The position numbers were made by a program, and so were the translations under genes. Of a stretch of 41,346 nucleotides of DNA, positions 23,975 through 33,286 are shown piece after piece. Origin of the DNA: Murimonas intestini (GTDB taxonomy: Bacteria > Bacillota > Clostridia > Lachnospirales > Lachnospiraceae); the NCBI GenBank assembly GCA_003148945.1, contig QGGY01000022.1, positions 1 through 41,346 on the forward strand. The letters are read 5' to 3'. How positions within the stretch are numbered: the first letter of the stretch is position 1; the number at the start of each line of letters is the position of its first letter. Under the pieces are notes generated by a model. That model made no database searches, was not told the DNA's origin, and worked only from the letters and a program-made list of their open reading frames with translations.

Positions 23975-24850
23975 TCACTCCTTCAAAAGCTTCCTCACAT
24001 ATACAATGCAGGGAATAATCAATACCATCATCATGACCACAGCCGCTGCAGATGCATAACTTGTCTGGAAGGTCTGCATAAACAGCCTGTAAATATATAC
24101 CGGAAGTGATAAGGTGGCCTCCCCCGGCCCTCCTTTAGTCACTACCTGTATGATCTCCAGCTGGTTAAAATTCCATATTGAAGTCAGGATCGCCGTAATC
24201 AGCATAATATTTCTCAGCATGGGAACCGTGATAAACCGGAAACATTGGCTGCTCCTGGCTCCATCCACCTTTGCCGCCTCATACAGGTCTCCCGGTATTG
24301 CCTGAATTCCGGCCAGCAGCGTAATTGCCACAAAGGGAATACTTTTCCATATAATTACTGTCACTACTGATACTGCTGCCATCTTTTCATCAGACAGCCA
24401 TGCCAGATTGTGGGATATAAGCCCTGTACTTTTCAGCAGATAATTCATCATTCCAAATGACTCGTTCAGGAACCATTTCCAGATGATCCCCGCAATTGCA
24501 TTAGGAATGATCCATGGAATCAGCACCAGACAGCGGAACAGCTTTTTACAATAGATATCCTTGCTTAGCAGCACTGCAAACAATAATCCCATAGCCATTT
24601 CAAATATAAGTATAACTACAGTCCATACAATGGATCTCCACAATGCATTTAAGAACATGGAATCCTTCATCAGTTTCGCATAATTCTCCACTCCCACAAA
24701 TACTGGTGTTATGGGCCGGATCAGGTTTTCATTATAAAAACTGTTCACCAGCCCGGATAAAACAGGATAGATGAGAATCACCAGAATCAGGAGTGCACAT
24801 GGTAAAAGAAACAGATATGGACTCAATACTGTCTTTACTCTTTTTTTCAT
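23975..24850 (-). CDS. Sugar ABC transporter permease 1 (MalF/UgpA-like)
   Basis: This 291-residue integral membrane protein has six helices and the EAA cytoplasmic loop (DLYEAAKVDGARSSQCFRFI, followed by TVPML) at about residues 197-222. This is the first of the two permeases of a CUT1-type importer. It follows the binding-protein gene by 33 bases and precedes the second permease by four. Start: ATG with AGAGGTGACAA upstream. Substrate unknown; the neighbouring lyase suggests a sugar acid or amino sugar. Confidence 0.87.
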   Translation of the reverse strand: MKKRVKTVLSPYLFLLPCALLILVILIYPVLSGLVNSFYNENLIRPITPVFVGVENYAKLMKDSMFLNALWRSIVWTVVILIFEMAMGLLFAVLLSKDIYCKKLFRCLVLIPWIIPNAIAGIIWKWFLNESFGMMNYLLKSTGLISHNLAWLSDEKMAAVSVVTVIIWKSIPFVAITLLAGIQAIPGDLYEAAKVDGARSSQCFRFITVPMLRNIMLITAILTSIWNFNQLEIIQVVTKGGPGEATLSLPVYIYRLFMQTFQTSYASAAAVVMMMVLIIPCIVYVRKLLKE

Positions 24851-24883
24851 TTGTCACCTCTTCAAAATCTTTTTGATCTCTGG

Positions 24884-26200
24884 TTACTCACCATGCAGTT
24901 CTTTTAATTTTGTATCCAGGGTATTCATCCCTTCCTCAACTGATACGCTCCCCATGATCATCTGCTGCACAGTTGAATTTGCATACATACTGGTCAGGGA
25001 CTGCCACTGCGGGTCAAGAGGCGGTATCAGGCAATCGTTAACCTCCTCCAGGAAAGGCTGCAGTTTATCATTATAATTTGCTCCTGCGTATTCAACAAAA
25101 TCGTCAGTATACAGCATTCCACCTGCGGCATTGCAAAAAGCGCCTGCAATTGTAAGGCCTTCTACATCACTCGGTGTATTATAGAAATAGTCAAGGAATC
25201 TCCATGTCTCTTCCTTATGCTCAGAGGCTTCCAGGATGTTAAATGTATTAGGATATCCCCTGTATGCAGTTTGTTCCGGTCCGTCAAAGAGAACTGCCGT
25301 GCCCCATTTACCTTCAAGCTCCGGTCCCTTCTCCTCTACAGAACCGGTCACCCATGCACCGTTTTGCATCATTGCCACTTCGCCGCTTACAAAAGCATTT
25401 GTCACTGCTTCCCAGTCATAGTCCACGATACTTGCAGGTGATACCTTGTATTTTTGTACAAGGTCTGTCATAAGCTGAGTACCCTTGACTGCCGCCTCAT
25501 CCGAAAGTTTAGAAATCCATTCTCCATTTTCATACGCAGAGATCTCAGCCCCGCACATCTGCATGAAGTTTACCCAGTAATCAGAAGCATTTTCCGCCTG
25601 CACTGGCCACGCATAACCATACTGGTCAATCACACCGTCACCATCAGTATCTTTTGTCAGGGCCTGCGCACATTCCAGAAATTCGTCCCAGGTTTTTGGC
25701 GGCTTTTCCGGATCCAGCCCGGCCTCCTCAAAAAGATCCTTTCTGTAAAAAAGTGCCCAGTTGCAGCCTTCCTGGGGAAGGCCATCAATCTTTCCGTCTT
25801 CGGTTGTTATCATTGCTTTTGCACTGGGAAGAAAACTATCAAGTGTTTCCTCCGAAACATATTCGCTTAAGTCCGCCAGCGCTCCTATTCCTCTGTATTC
25901 TGCCAGCATAGAGGTATTGCACATGATCAGGTCAGGTGCATTGCCGCTGACAATAGAAGTCATGATCTGTGAAGGTGCGTCTGTCCAGCTGCTTCGTGTC
26001 TCCACAATTTTTATATCAGGATTTTCAGCCTCAAAATCTGAAATTGCTTTTTCAAGTACTTCCAACTGTTCGGGAACCCAGGCCGTATGTAAAAATTGAA
26101 GTTCCACTGTATCTTCTGCTCTTACTTCCCGAGTAAAGCTGCTGAAGGTTCCTGCCACCATCACAACACTGAGAATCACGCTTAACATCTTTTTCTTCAT
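24884..26200 (-). CDS. Extracellular sugar-binding protein (CUT1 family)
   Basis: This 438-residue family-1 solute-binding protein has an N-terminal signal peptide (MKKKMLSVILSVVMVAGTFS) and a probable cleavage near VRA-ED. It has no lipobox cysteine, which is unusual for a Gram-positive binding protein. Family segments include LEKAISDFEAENPDIKIV, NAPDLIMCNTSMLAEYR, WALFYRKDLFEEAGLD and FVSGEVAMMQNGAWV. It feeds the two downstream permeases. The cluster contains no ATPase, so an MsmK-like shared ATPase elsewhere is likely. Confidence 0.87.
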   Translation of the reverse strand: MKKKMLSVILSVVMVAGTFSSFTREVRAEDTVELQFLHTAWVPEQLEVLEKAISDFEAENPDIKIVETRSSWTDAPSQIMTSIVSGNAPDLIMCNTSMLAEYRGIGALADLSEYVSEETLDSFLPSAKAMITTEDGKIDGLPQEGCNWALFYRKDLFEEAGLDPEKPPKTWDEFLECAQALTKDTDGDGVIDQYGYAWPVQAENASDYWVNFMQMCGAEISAYENGEWISKLSDEAAVKGTQLMTDLVQKYKVSPASIVDYDWEAVTNAFVSGEVAMMQNGAWVTGSVEEKGPELEGKWGTAVLFDGPEQTAYRGYPNTFNILEASEHKEETWRFLDYFYNTPSDVEGLTIAGAFCNAAGGMLYTDDFVEYAGANYNDKLQPFLEEVNDCLIPPLDPQWQSLTSMYANSTVQQMIMGSVSVEEGMNTLDTKLKELHGE

Positions 26201-26245
26201 TGAATAAATCCTCCTTCTACTTATTTTATAGTTTTTGTTACCCCT

Positions 26246-27160
26246 CTATTTCATTCTCAGTTTCCACACAAGCTCTACCGCCTGACTGATCCACTGAGAA
26301 CAAAATTCTTCACTCATATTGTGCAGGCTGCGCTGGGGCTTTCCTGCACTTATCCCTACTATTTCGGATAAAATCCTGTAATTTTCAGGAAAAGCAACGG
26401 CATCCAGATGACGCACAAGCTGGATTATACGAAGCTGTATTTCTGTGGCATGCTTTAAATCAAGCTTTTTATAAGACTGCCATATATCAGCAGCAGCTTC
26501 ATCCAGCATCCAGCACAGCGCTGACATGCACCCTGACGCTCCAATGGTAAGGCTTGGAAGAAAAACCGCATCCTGGCCGGTAAATACCATGAAATCCGGC
26601 CTTATTTCATTCACTATTCCCATCACCTTAGACAGGTACAGCATATCGCCGCTGCTGTCCTTCATGCCAATCACATTCGGCAGTCTCAGAAGTCTTTCCA
26701 TATACTTCAGCGGAATCTCCGGCGAGCAGAATGGGATATTGTACAAAAAGATTTTCATTCCTGCCGGGGCCTGCCCGGATATGGTTTCATAGAAGCTCAC
26801 TACATTTTCCGGAGTCTGAGGATAATAATACGGCGGACATATAATGCAATATGTATACCCCAGTACCTCCATATAGTTTAAAAGACCCAGTACTTTATGC
26901 TCAGTGGCCCCACTCGCTCCTCCGATAAGCACCTTATACCTTCCGGCCTCCTCCATTCCGATGCGCAATACTTCTTTATGCTGCTGCTGATCCATATAGA
27001 CAAATTCTCCGGTTGAACCACACAGAAGCAATCCAGCCGCTTTTGTCCCTGTACAATATTTAAGCTCCTGGCGCAGAGCCGTCTGATTCAGGTGTCCCTC
27101 CCTGTCAAAAGGAGTAAGAACAACCCCATAGGTGCCTGTTTCAATCTCTTTCCCCTGCAA
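26246..27160 (-). CDS. DapA-family aldolase/lyase, sialate- or keto-acid-lyase type
   Basis: This 304-residue member of the dihydrodipicolinate synthase/N-acetylneuraminate lyase family has the LLCGSTGEFVYMD phosphate/carboxylate loop (about residues 41-53), the FLYNIPFCSPEIP tyrosine motif and the MKDSSGD Schiff-base lysine (about residue 171). It probably cleaves a 2-keto-3-deoxy acid or similar substrate imported by the transporter. The TTG start at 27160 is supported by GGAGG seven bases upstream. It is the first gene of the cluster, transcribed from the promoter at 27224-27252. Confidence 0.82.
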   Translation of the reverse strand: MQGKEIETGTYGVVLTPFDREGHLNQTALRQELKYCTGTKAAGLLLCGSTGEFVYMDQQQHKEVLRIGMEEAGRYKVLIGGASGATEHKVLGLLNYMEVLGYTYCIICPPYYYPQTPENVVSFYETISGQAPAGMKIFLYNIPFCSPEIPLKYMERLLRLPNVIGMKDSSGDMLYLSKVMGIVNEIRPDFMVFTGQDAVFLPSLTIGASGCMSALCWMLDEAAADIWQSYKKLDLKHATEIQLRIIQLVRHLDAVAFPENYRILSEIVGISAGKPQRSLHNMSEEFCSQWISQAVELVWKLRMK

Positions 27161-27223
27161 AGTCTCGCCTCCGTTGTTTATATATATGAACGTTTTTTAT
27201 ATATCTGTACTTTGTTTAAATTG

Positions 27224-27252
27224 ATGATAGCACAGAACCTCAGCACTGTCAA
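27224..27252 (-). promoter_or_regulatory. Consensus promoter of the lyase/transporter operon
   Basis: TTGACA (27247-27252) and TATCAT (27224-27229) are spaced 17 bp on the minus strand. Downstream (27180-27210) are AT-rich, partly palindromic TATATATGAACG / TTTTTTATATA sequences, a possible operator for the divergent IclR protein. Confidence 0.7.
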
Positions 27253-27319
27253 TAATGGTATTTTTATTATATTTCATCATTGTTTTTTGTTTATTTTTTA
27301 CTATGAAGTATCTTTTTGC

Positions 27320-27347
27320 TTGAATTTACCAAAAAATCATGTAAGAT
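27320..27347 (+). promoter_or_regulatory. Putative promoter of the iclR-type gene
   Basis: TTGAAT (27320-27325) and TAAGAT (27342-27347) are spaced 16 bp apart on the plus strand, about 60 bases upstream of the start codon. Confidence 0.45.
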
Positions 27348-27407
27348 GTATATATGAATGCTTTTCAGTTATACTTGTGCTATTAAGAAACCAGGGGGAA
27401 TTTGATT

Positions 27408-28172
27408 ATGGAGCCAAAGAACCACCGTCTTTTACAATGCTCTTTAGAAATTATGAAATATATATCGGAACAGCCTAAAGGGGTATCCTTTAAAGAGATC
27501 TGTACAATTACAGACCTTCCCAAAAGCTCAGTACATAATCTGGTTCAGACAATGTGCAATATGGATTTTTTACAGAAGAAGGAAAACTATAACGAATACA
27601 GGATCGGTCTGAAATGTTTTGAGGTAGGTAACTCCTACCTCTCTACAAATCCTTTTTATTCCATAGCAAAAGAAATAGTAGAGAATGTATCCGCCCGCTG
27701 CAACCAAACTTCACACTTTGGTATCTTAGACGGACATGACACGATCTATCTCTACAAATTTGACAGCAACCAGCCTCTCCGCATTGCTTCCCACACAGGG
27801 AAGCGTATTCCCGCCCATGCTACCGCCTTAGGCAAGGCCCTGCTGTCCGGTTTTACAAAAGCTGAGTTGCTGGAACTTTACAGGGATTACCCTCTGCAGC
27901 CCATGACAGAGTACACCATCACCTCCCTGGATGAACTGTGCGCCCAAGTGGAGGAGGTACGCAGGACCCAGGCTGCCTATGAGTCCGAAGAGTCCTCCCC
28001 TTATGTACGCTGTATAGCAGTTCCAATCCACAACCGCATGGGAAAAGTCATAGCCGCTGTATCTGTATCTTTTCCAATTTACCAGACAGATATCAATCCA
28101 GGGGCTTACCGCGATATTTTATTTGAAGCAAAAAAACAATTAGAGGCGCCTTTGATGACTTTGGATATTTAG
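27408..28172 (+). CDS. IclR-family transcriptional regulator
   Basis: This 254-residue protein has an N-terminal winged helix (LQCSLEIMKYISEQPKGVSF, then ICTITDLPKSSVHNLVQTMC) and a C-terminal IclR effector domain. The effector domain has SHTGKRIPAHATALGKALLS, SLDELCAQVEEVRRTQAAYE and VRCIAVPIHNRMGKVIAAVS as typical blocks. ATG 27408 was chosen, with AGGGGGAA nine bases upstream. It is divergent from the lyase/transporter operon and is very likely its regulator, sensing the substrate or its breakdown product. Confidence 0.88.
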   Translation: MEPKNHRLLQCSLEIMKYISEQPKGVSFKEICTITDLPKSSVHNLVQTMCNMDFLQKKENYNEYRIGLKCFEVGNSYLSTNPFYSIAKEIVENVSARCNQTSHFGILDGHDTIYLYKFDSNQPLRIASHTGKRIPAHATALGKALLSGFTKAELLELYRDYPLQPMTEYTITSLDELCAQVEEVRRTQAAYESEESSPYVRCIAVPIHNRMGKVIAAVSVSFPIYQTDINPGAYRDILFEAKKQLEAPLMTLDI

Positions 28173-28268
28173 AAATTTCTGAACCAGCCCTGCCATTCAG
28201 GAACGGCGGCAGGAAGGCTGTATTGCCGTAGAAATGGAATGTGGTCTTGCCATGTAACACACCATATA

Positions 28269-28311
28269 ACAATCCCGGAAACGCTCACTCTGTCAGCATT
28301 TCCGGGATTGT
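28269..28311 (+). terminator. Terminator-like hairpin after the iclR-type gene
   Basis: The perfect arms ACAATCCCGGAAA (28269-28281) and TTTCCGGGATTGT (28299-28311) are extended inward by GCT/AGC. The hairpin lies about 100 bases after the iclR-type stop and faces the convergent isochorismatase gene. No T-run follows on either side. Confidence 0.5.
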
Positions 28312-28383
28312 AGGCTGTTAAAGGCCCAGCATGGATGTTGTTCACTTGGAATGTTATAGATGCGAAAGGAAAAGTGCATTGGC

Positions 28384-28875
28384 TTAATAAATAAACTCAT
28401 TCAAACTAATTATTTTGCAGCCCTTACTTTCATAATAGCGCAGCATTTCATCAATTTTTCTTTTATCATAACTTGTAATACAATCTGATAAAACATTGAC
28501 TCTATAATTTGCTTTACGCAGGTTGTAACAGGTGGATTTGACACAGGCAGCGGCGTCTGCTCCTGCTATGTAGAATTTGTTTATTTCATTTTTATTAATA
28601 AACTCTGCGTACTCCTGGCTGCTTAATGCATTTCCTTTGTACTTTGTGAATATATTTTTTGATACTATTTTCAAATCAGAAGCTAATTCAGACCCGCGCG
28701 TATTGGGTTTAAATGTCCTTGTACCGTCTGATAAATTTTCGTGTCTTATGTAAACAACAAACATATCATTTTCTACTGCCCAGTCTATGGATTTGTTTAT
28801 ATTATCAATTATTTCCTTGTAATTCTTTGTTATATCATTTTGAATATCTATTATTACTAATACTTTTTTCTGCAT
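28384..28875 (-). CDS. Isochorismatase-family cysteine hydrolase
   Basis: This 163-residue protein has the isochorismatase-like fold. It has the catalytic Asp in VIIDIQND (residue 10), a FTKYKGNALSS segment with the expected Lys, and the catalytic Cys in GADAAACVKSTC. Family members hydrolyse amides such as nicotinamide or ureido acids; the substrate is not evident. The ATG at 28875 is preceded by ATCAGGAGGAACCGCT. It follows the WYL-regulator gene by 70 bases on the same strand, which suggests joint control. Confidence 0.83.
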   Translation of the reverse strand: MQKKVLVIIDIQNDITKNYKEIIDNINKSIDWAVENDMFVVYIRHENLSDGTRTFKPNTRGSELASDLKIVSKNIFTKYKGNALSSQEYAEFINKNEINKFYIAGADAAACVKSTCYNLRKANYRVNVLSDCITSYDKRKIDEMLRYYESKGCKIISLNEFIY

Positions 28876-28945
28876 AGCGGTTCCTCCTGATATTGTGATT
28901 TGGTTACCGCTATTATAACTGATTATTAATGACAGCAGTATGTCA

Positions 28946-29869
28946 CTAATCTCTGTAAAGATTTTGAATCTGCAGTGCTTTTTCTTTAAGCATGTCAATA
29001 ACTTCCTGAGGTTCAAGAACTTTCACAGAATCACCAAAACCCAGGAGCATAGAAAACCATATTCTCTCGTTCTCTATTCCGCGTGTCTCTATGATAAAAT
29101 CACCATTTTCATATTCTTCGACTACTTTTCCTTTCATATATTCCATTACAGGAACCCGGACTTCCGCTTTACACAATAATTTCATAGGAATATACCGGCG
29201 GGTATCATTGCTCCATTTCTTTTCCAGCAATTCCGGGACATTTCCATGTTCGCAGTTTATCGATTTATTTGTAACGTTTAAATACGTTATGCGGTTGAGT
29301 TTGAAGAATCGGTAATCATTTTTTTCGGTACAATACGCCAACAGGTACCATGCGTACCAACGATAGTTCAGCGCCAGAGGTTCAACCCTCCTATGGCTTA
29401 TTTGTCCTGTGCTGTCAGTATAATCAAACTCGACTATACTTTTTTTATGGATTGCTTCTTCGATTTCACGCACAAATTCAGGAATATTCCCTCCCTCTCT
29501 GACAACCCCAAAATCAATGAATACCTTTTGTTCCTCATCTTTATAATGTCCTGCCGTCAGCAGCTTTTCCAGCGTTAAATTGATTTTTTTGTTGTCATAA
29601 GCCGAACACATACCCTTGAGTGCTGTGATAATAAAAAAATAATCTTCCATCGTGGTAATCTGCTTATTCAATTTAAAGGTGTCAAGTATTTCATATCCGC
29701 CTGACGCCCCTGTCGATGATGATATAGGAATTCCGGCAATGGAGAGAGCACCTATATCGCGCACAATGGTCCGGACCGATACCTCAAACCGCTCTGCCAG
29801 TTCCTTTGCAGAAACTACATTTCGATTCAGCAGATACATTGTAATTCCGATTAGACGGTCTATTTTCAA
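28946..29869 (-). CDS. WYL-domain transcriptional regulator (YafY-like)
   Basis: This 307-residue protein has an N-terminal DeoR-type HTH (KIDRLIGITMYLLNRNVVSA, then AKELAERFEVSVRTIVRDIG) and a WYL domain (about residues 140-215), seen in EFDYTDSTGQISHRRVEPLA followed by YRWYAWYLLAYC. A WCX C-terminal domain follows. Such proteins bind nucleotides or other ligands and regulate stress, repair or metabolic genes. The TTG start has AAGGGG ten bases upstream. The downstream isochorismatase gene is the likely target or partner. Confidence 0.83.
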   Translation of the reverse strand: MKIDRLIGITMYLLNRNVVSAKELAERFEVSVRTIVRDIGALSIAGIPISSSTGASGGYEILDTFKLNKQITTMEDYFFIITALKGMCSAYDNKKINLTLEKLLTAGHYKDEEQKVFIDFGVVREGGNIPEFVREIEEAIHKKSIVEFDYTDSTGQISHRRVEPLALNYRWYAWYLLAYCTEKNDYRFFKLNRITYLNVTNKSINCEHGNVPELLEKKWSNDTRRYIPMKLLCKAEVRVPVMEYMKGKVVEEYENGDFIIETRGIENERIWFSMLLGFGDSVKVLEPQEVIDMLKEKALQIQNLYRD

Positions 29870-29950
29870 GTATAATTATTCCCCTTTCTCATTTTATTAA
29901 CTGTATATCATGATGCTGGAGCCAAAAGGTCTTTTGACCCTGGCATCATA

Positions 29951-31642
29951 TCACTGGTATTCTTTCATCTCGCTTTTAAATGCTCGATGTCTGGGGAATT
30001 TGGAGAGATACGTCTGTATGCGGCATGCCTTTCCCGGCAGAATTCCTCTGGATTCCTCTGCCTCTCCCAACGCAGCCCCAAGCATTGCTGCTTTATTGTA
30101 ACTCCCCCTATGTCCACCTGAGACAATAGCTTCCACTCTGGCATCAATGATTTTCTGCAGGTAAACTAAAATCGCCTTTTCCATATCCTCATCCACTTTT
30201 ACCTGATCCAGCCATATTTTCGCCACAGATTCAAATGACGGTTCATTATACTTATTCTGATACTGTATTTTAGATTGTATATCGGCTAAAATTGCCTGCA
30301 TTCCCGGCGGATAAACACTTCCTTTATATATCAAAAAAAGCAGCAGCGGAACACCTGTGCCGATATATTCTCCTGTCCAGCCCAAGGCTTCTTTTTGTTT
30401 TTTACATTCACTCAAAACCGCCCAGAAATTCTGTGAAAAAAATTGAATTATCAGATATTCTTTTTCTTCTATTATGTATTCATCTGTGTCTTTTGATTTA
30501 TACCTCAAATAAATATCTGGCTTACGCCCTCTCTCCTTTACTTTTTTACAGGCACACTCCAGATAGTTTAGTGCATTATTTTTTTCTATCCCGGTAATCC
30601 CTTCACAAGTTATCATTCTAAGGTAATTCTCTGCTGATAACTCCGAATAAAACGCCTCTATACATGCATTTTTTACTTCTTCTTCATTTCCCAGTGCTCT
30701 TGCTCCTGCAGCCATCAGGCGGGCCGCACATCCGCGGATCTTCATTCTCCGCTCCATCAGTGACAATGCCGCCTTTCCCTCCTGATATAGCTTTTCCCAG
30801 TGTTGGGCATCATAATATTTTTCCAGAATTTCAATAAATAATTTAGGATGCTCATTTGCACTTTTTTTTGCTTCATCTAAAAGTCCATCCTCACCGTAGC
30901 GGTATAAAACTGCTTCTTTCAACAGTCTGGATGTCCACCTCTCTTGATGGCCACGAAGATATGTGATCCATAGTTCCATAAAGGTATCAAACTGTTCCAA
31001 GGGCTCAATCCCCACTGCCATTATCTCATCCAGTTTTATTTCCCTAAACATTTCCCTTGTAAAATATTCATAGAGTTTTTGGGGCCTCGCCTTCATCTCC
31101 GTCACTTGATACGTGGAATATAAAGTTAAAAGTGCGATCCTCTTAAGATCCAATGTAACAATATTCTCCTGGACCAGTTCTTCTACCGACAGATCTACGG
31201 AATCCCCGCCACTCTGGTCATCTGCTGTAAAGTTCAGACTCCCCAAATTCCAATATATAGCGGCAGCAGTTTTATAGTCCTTGTCAAAAACACACTGCTC
31301 AGCTAATTGATAAAACTGTTTTAGCTGCACACCTATTCCATTAGGATCCTCATACTCATACACCCAGTCATTATCCCAGTAATATTCCCCATACTCTTCA
31401 TACCCGCAGCAGGAAAGAACCAGTTCTTCCTGCTCCTCGATCTTTTTGCACCAGTCAATTACAGCTTTCAGTTCCTCCTTATGGGATAAACGCTTCTTTT
31501 TCTCGAACTGTTTAAGAAATTCTTCACGCCTCTCCTCCTCTATTGTTCTGGCGTAATTCTTCAGCCATTCCTTGATCTCTGATTCCGACCGAAAATTATC
31601 AATCTTCTGTTCTACTGCCTGCATAAATAGTTTAAACTCCAT
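29951..31642 (-). CDS. Large helical protein of unknown function
   Basis: This 563-residue soluble protein has no recognisable catalytic motif. The N-terminus is strongly charged and probably coiled coil (KNYARTIEEERREEFLKQFE, then KKKRLSHKEELKAVIDWCKK). The rest is alpha-helical with TPR-like pairs (about residues 105-400, including YDAQHWEKLYQEGKAALSLM). A glycine-rich turn, VSGGHRGSYNKAAMLGAALG, lies near the end. The ATG at 31642 has GAGGGGGATTTAC upstream; the longer frame upstream has no ribosome site. It is a single-gene unit. From memory, similar proteins occur in Lachnospiraceae without an assigned role. Confidence 0.55.
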   Translation of the reverse strand: MEFKLFMQAVEQKIDNFRSESEIKEWLKNYARTIEEERREEFLKQFEKKKRLSHKEELKAVIDWCKKIEEQEELVLSCCGYEEYGEYYWDNDWVYEYEDPNGIGVQLKQFYQLAEQCVFDKDYKTAAAIYWNLGSLNFTADDQSGGDSVDLSVEELVQENIVTLDLKRIALLTLYSTYQVTEMKARPQKLYEYFTREMFREIKLDEIMAVGIEPLEQFDTFMELWITYLRGHQERWTSRLLKEAVLYRYGEDGLLDEAKKSANEHPKLFIEILEKYYDAQHWEKLYQEGKAALSLMERRMKIRGCAARLMAAGARALGNEEEVKNACIEAFYSELSAENYLRMITCEGITGIEKNNALNYLECACKKVKERGRKPDIYLRYKSKDTDEYIIEEKEYLIIQFFSQNFWAVLSECKKQKEALGWTGEYIGTGVPLLLFLIYKGSVYPPGMQAILADIQSKIQYQNKYNEPSFESVAKIWLDQVKVDEDMEKAILVYLQKIIDARVEAIVSGGHRGSYNKAAMLGAALGEAEESRGILPGKACRIQTYLSKFPRHRAFKSEMKEYQ

Positions 31643-31724
31643 GTAAATCCCCCTCTTTTTCGGCATGAGCCTATCACATGCGCTCATAGTATTTTATTGG
31701 TTTTATCCGCGTTTTATTTTTTAA

Positions 31725-31747
31725 AGCTCCGTTATTACAATGGAGCT
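31725..31747 (-). terminator. Possible terminator beyond the kinase pseudogene
   Basis: On the minus strand AGCTCC and GGAGCT enclose an 11-base loop, followed by TTTAAAAAATAAAA. It is a weak intrinsic-terminator candidate for transcripts coming from the pseudogene at 31857-32461. Confidence 0.3.
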
Positions 31748-31856
31748 GCATAACCTTTTCAGCTCCAGAAACAATATCGTTCTTTTCATGTATCAATTTC
31801 CCGATATCTACACTAATTCCATTTTGTTGTTATCTTTTTCCATATGGACATATGCA

Positions 31857-32461
31857 TTAACCCTGCAAAATTTTCTCTCTGTATTCCTCTATCCTTTTTA
31901 TCAGCTTTTCAATATGTATTCTATTAAAATCCGTTGTATCTATAACAATATGAGGGCCATTCGCCACAAAACTATCCATTCCTCTATCAGTAATCCCATT
32001 CACAAAAGCTTCATATGAAATACATTTAACATCTCTATTCGGAAATTTTTCAGGATAGCTGTCATTTACAACATGACCACGATGTCTGTCCAGGCTATTA
32101 TTTCTCTCTGCAAAACGCTGGTATATGTCGCCATAATTTCCCGTCAATGTTACAGTAATAGCTGTATAAGTATATTTCTCAAGAATTTTTAGCAGAGGTG
32201 CTTTTGATATTTTTTCAAAATTATTTTCTAAATAAATGGCTGTTTATTTTTCATTAGCTGTTCTGCCATATAGTACATAATATTCATACTGGCAATACCT
32301 AATTTAACCTTTTCTTTTCTGCAATGAAATCCTATATCATCATACATTAACTCTTTAATTTTATCCTTTGAAATTGCCGGAATTCCAAAATACTCCGATA
32401 AAAACGCTGCCATTGTACTCTTCCCTGCGGCAGGAATCCCGGTAATTAGTATACAATACAT
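31857..32461 (-). pseudogene. P-loop kinase/AAA-family ATPase, frameshifted
   Basis: The 5' part reads MYCILITGIPAAGKSTMAAF (Walker A GIPAAGKST) and stops at a TAG at 32228-32230 after KNKQPFI. In a second frame translation resumes at once (LENNFEKISKAPLLKILEKY) and continues through GNYGDIYQRFAERN, HRGHVVNDSYPEKF and VIDTTDFNRIHIEKLIKRIE to 31857. Restoring one base at about 32230 yields a single kinase of about 200 residues like the small zeta-toxin/chloramphenicol-phosphotransferase-type P-loop kinases. It is either a real one-base deletion or a sequencing error in a short T-run. Confidence 0.75.
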
Positions 32462-32653
32462 TTTCAAATTTCCACCTCTATTTCAATGTGATTAATTCCT
32501 ATTGTCCTTTACTCTCTAATTCCCACAAGTCTCTTCTGGCACAATCCGAAGACACTTGATATATAGCTCGAATTTCAGACACCATAATTCTTCCTGTCTC
32601 ATTTCTCTTTTCACAATATCTCTTTGTCTTTCTTCCCTAAACATAATTTTTCA

Positions 32654-32782
32654 TTATCTCACACAAATCTTTATTTTAATTTGTTCTACCCTCTTTCCTA
32701 CAGCTTCTGTATTATCCTCTGCGATATAATCCCGAGTTGCTTTCAAATCAGCCACTACAAAATGATTAATCCTTAGTTTCAT
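32654..32782 (-). pseudogene. Truncated RelE/ParE-type toxin
   Basis: The 42-codon frame MKLRINHFVVADLKATRDYI followed by AEDNTEAVGKRVEQI matches the N-terminal half of RelE/ParE toxins (usually 90-110 residues), then ends early at TAA 32654-32656. It starts inside the last codons of the antitoxin gene (17-base overlap), as usual for such pairs. No toxin C-terminus (the R-x-Y-R-I-x-Y block) is found downstream, so it is a remnant. Confidence 0.6.
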
Positions 32783-33005
32783 CAAGCGTCTCCATTGCTG
32801 ATTTTAGTTCATCAAGGCTCATCCACCCTTTTTCATCTGCAACCGCTTCTTCTGCCTCCTGCAATTTAACTAACAGCTTTTTCTCTGCTCTGTCTTTTTC
32901 ATAATCCTCAATGTCTAGAACTACAAATCTTCCTCTGCCATTTTTGGTTAAAAAAACCGGCTCTCCTGCCCGACAATTTTTGAAAACTTCATTATAATTT
33001 CTCAA
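32766..33005 (-). pseudogene. Phd/RelB-type antitoxin with damaged N-terminus
   Basis: The frame reads LRNYNEVFKNCRAGEPVFLT, then GRGRFVVLDIEDYEK and a helical tail, as in Phd/YefM antitoxins. The family's first residues are visible in frame upstream (ILPVSDL), but no start codon precedes them. GAAGGAG lies at about 33043, while the nearby ATG is out of frame. Either a base was lost at the start, or an unusual TTG at 33005 gives a version shortened by about 11 residues. Its toxin partner is truncated, so the module looks dead. Confidence 0.65.
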
Positions 33006-33286
33006 ATCAGATACTGGTAAAATACTAGGCTTATCATCAACTCCTTCTCTGATGTTATTTCATTGTTCATCTGTATTGTACAATGAAATGCTATGAAATT
33101 AAACTTAAAATTTTACAGCATTTCTGTCTCTCACGAAAACTTGGTTTTTATCTACATTAGAGTTAATATAAAATTTCACAATATGTAAGAGTTATATTAT
33201 ATTCATAGAAAAAAGCGGTGGCAGATGACAAAAAACATAATTATAAATTTAATAATAAAATATATGTGTTTTGAGCTACTAAAAGA

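Noticed and set aside
23254-24018. 254-codon plus-strand frame across the permease genes
   Set aside because: Antisense to two recognisable permease genes, no motif and no ribosome site.
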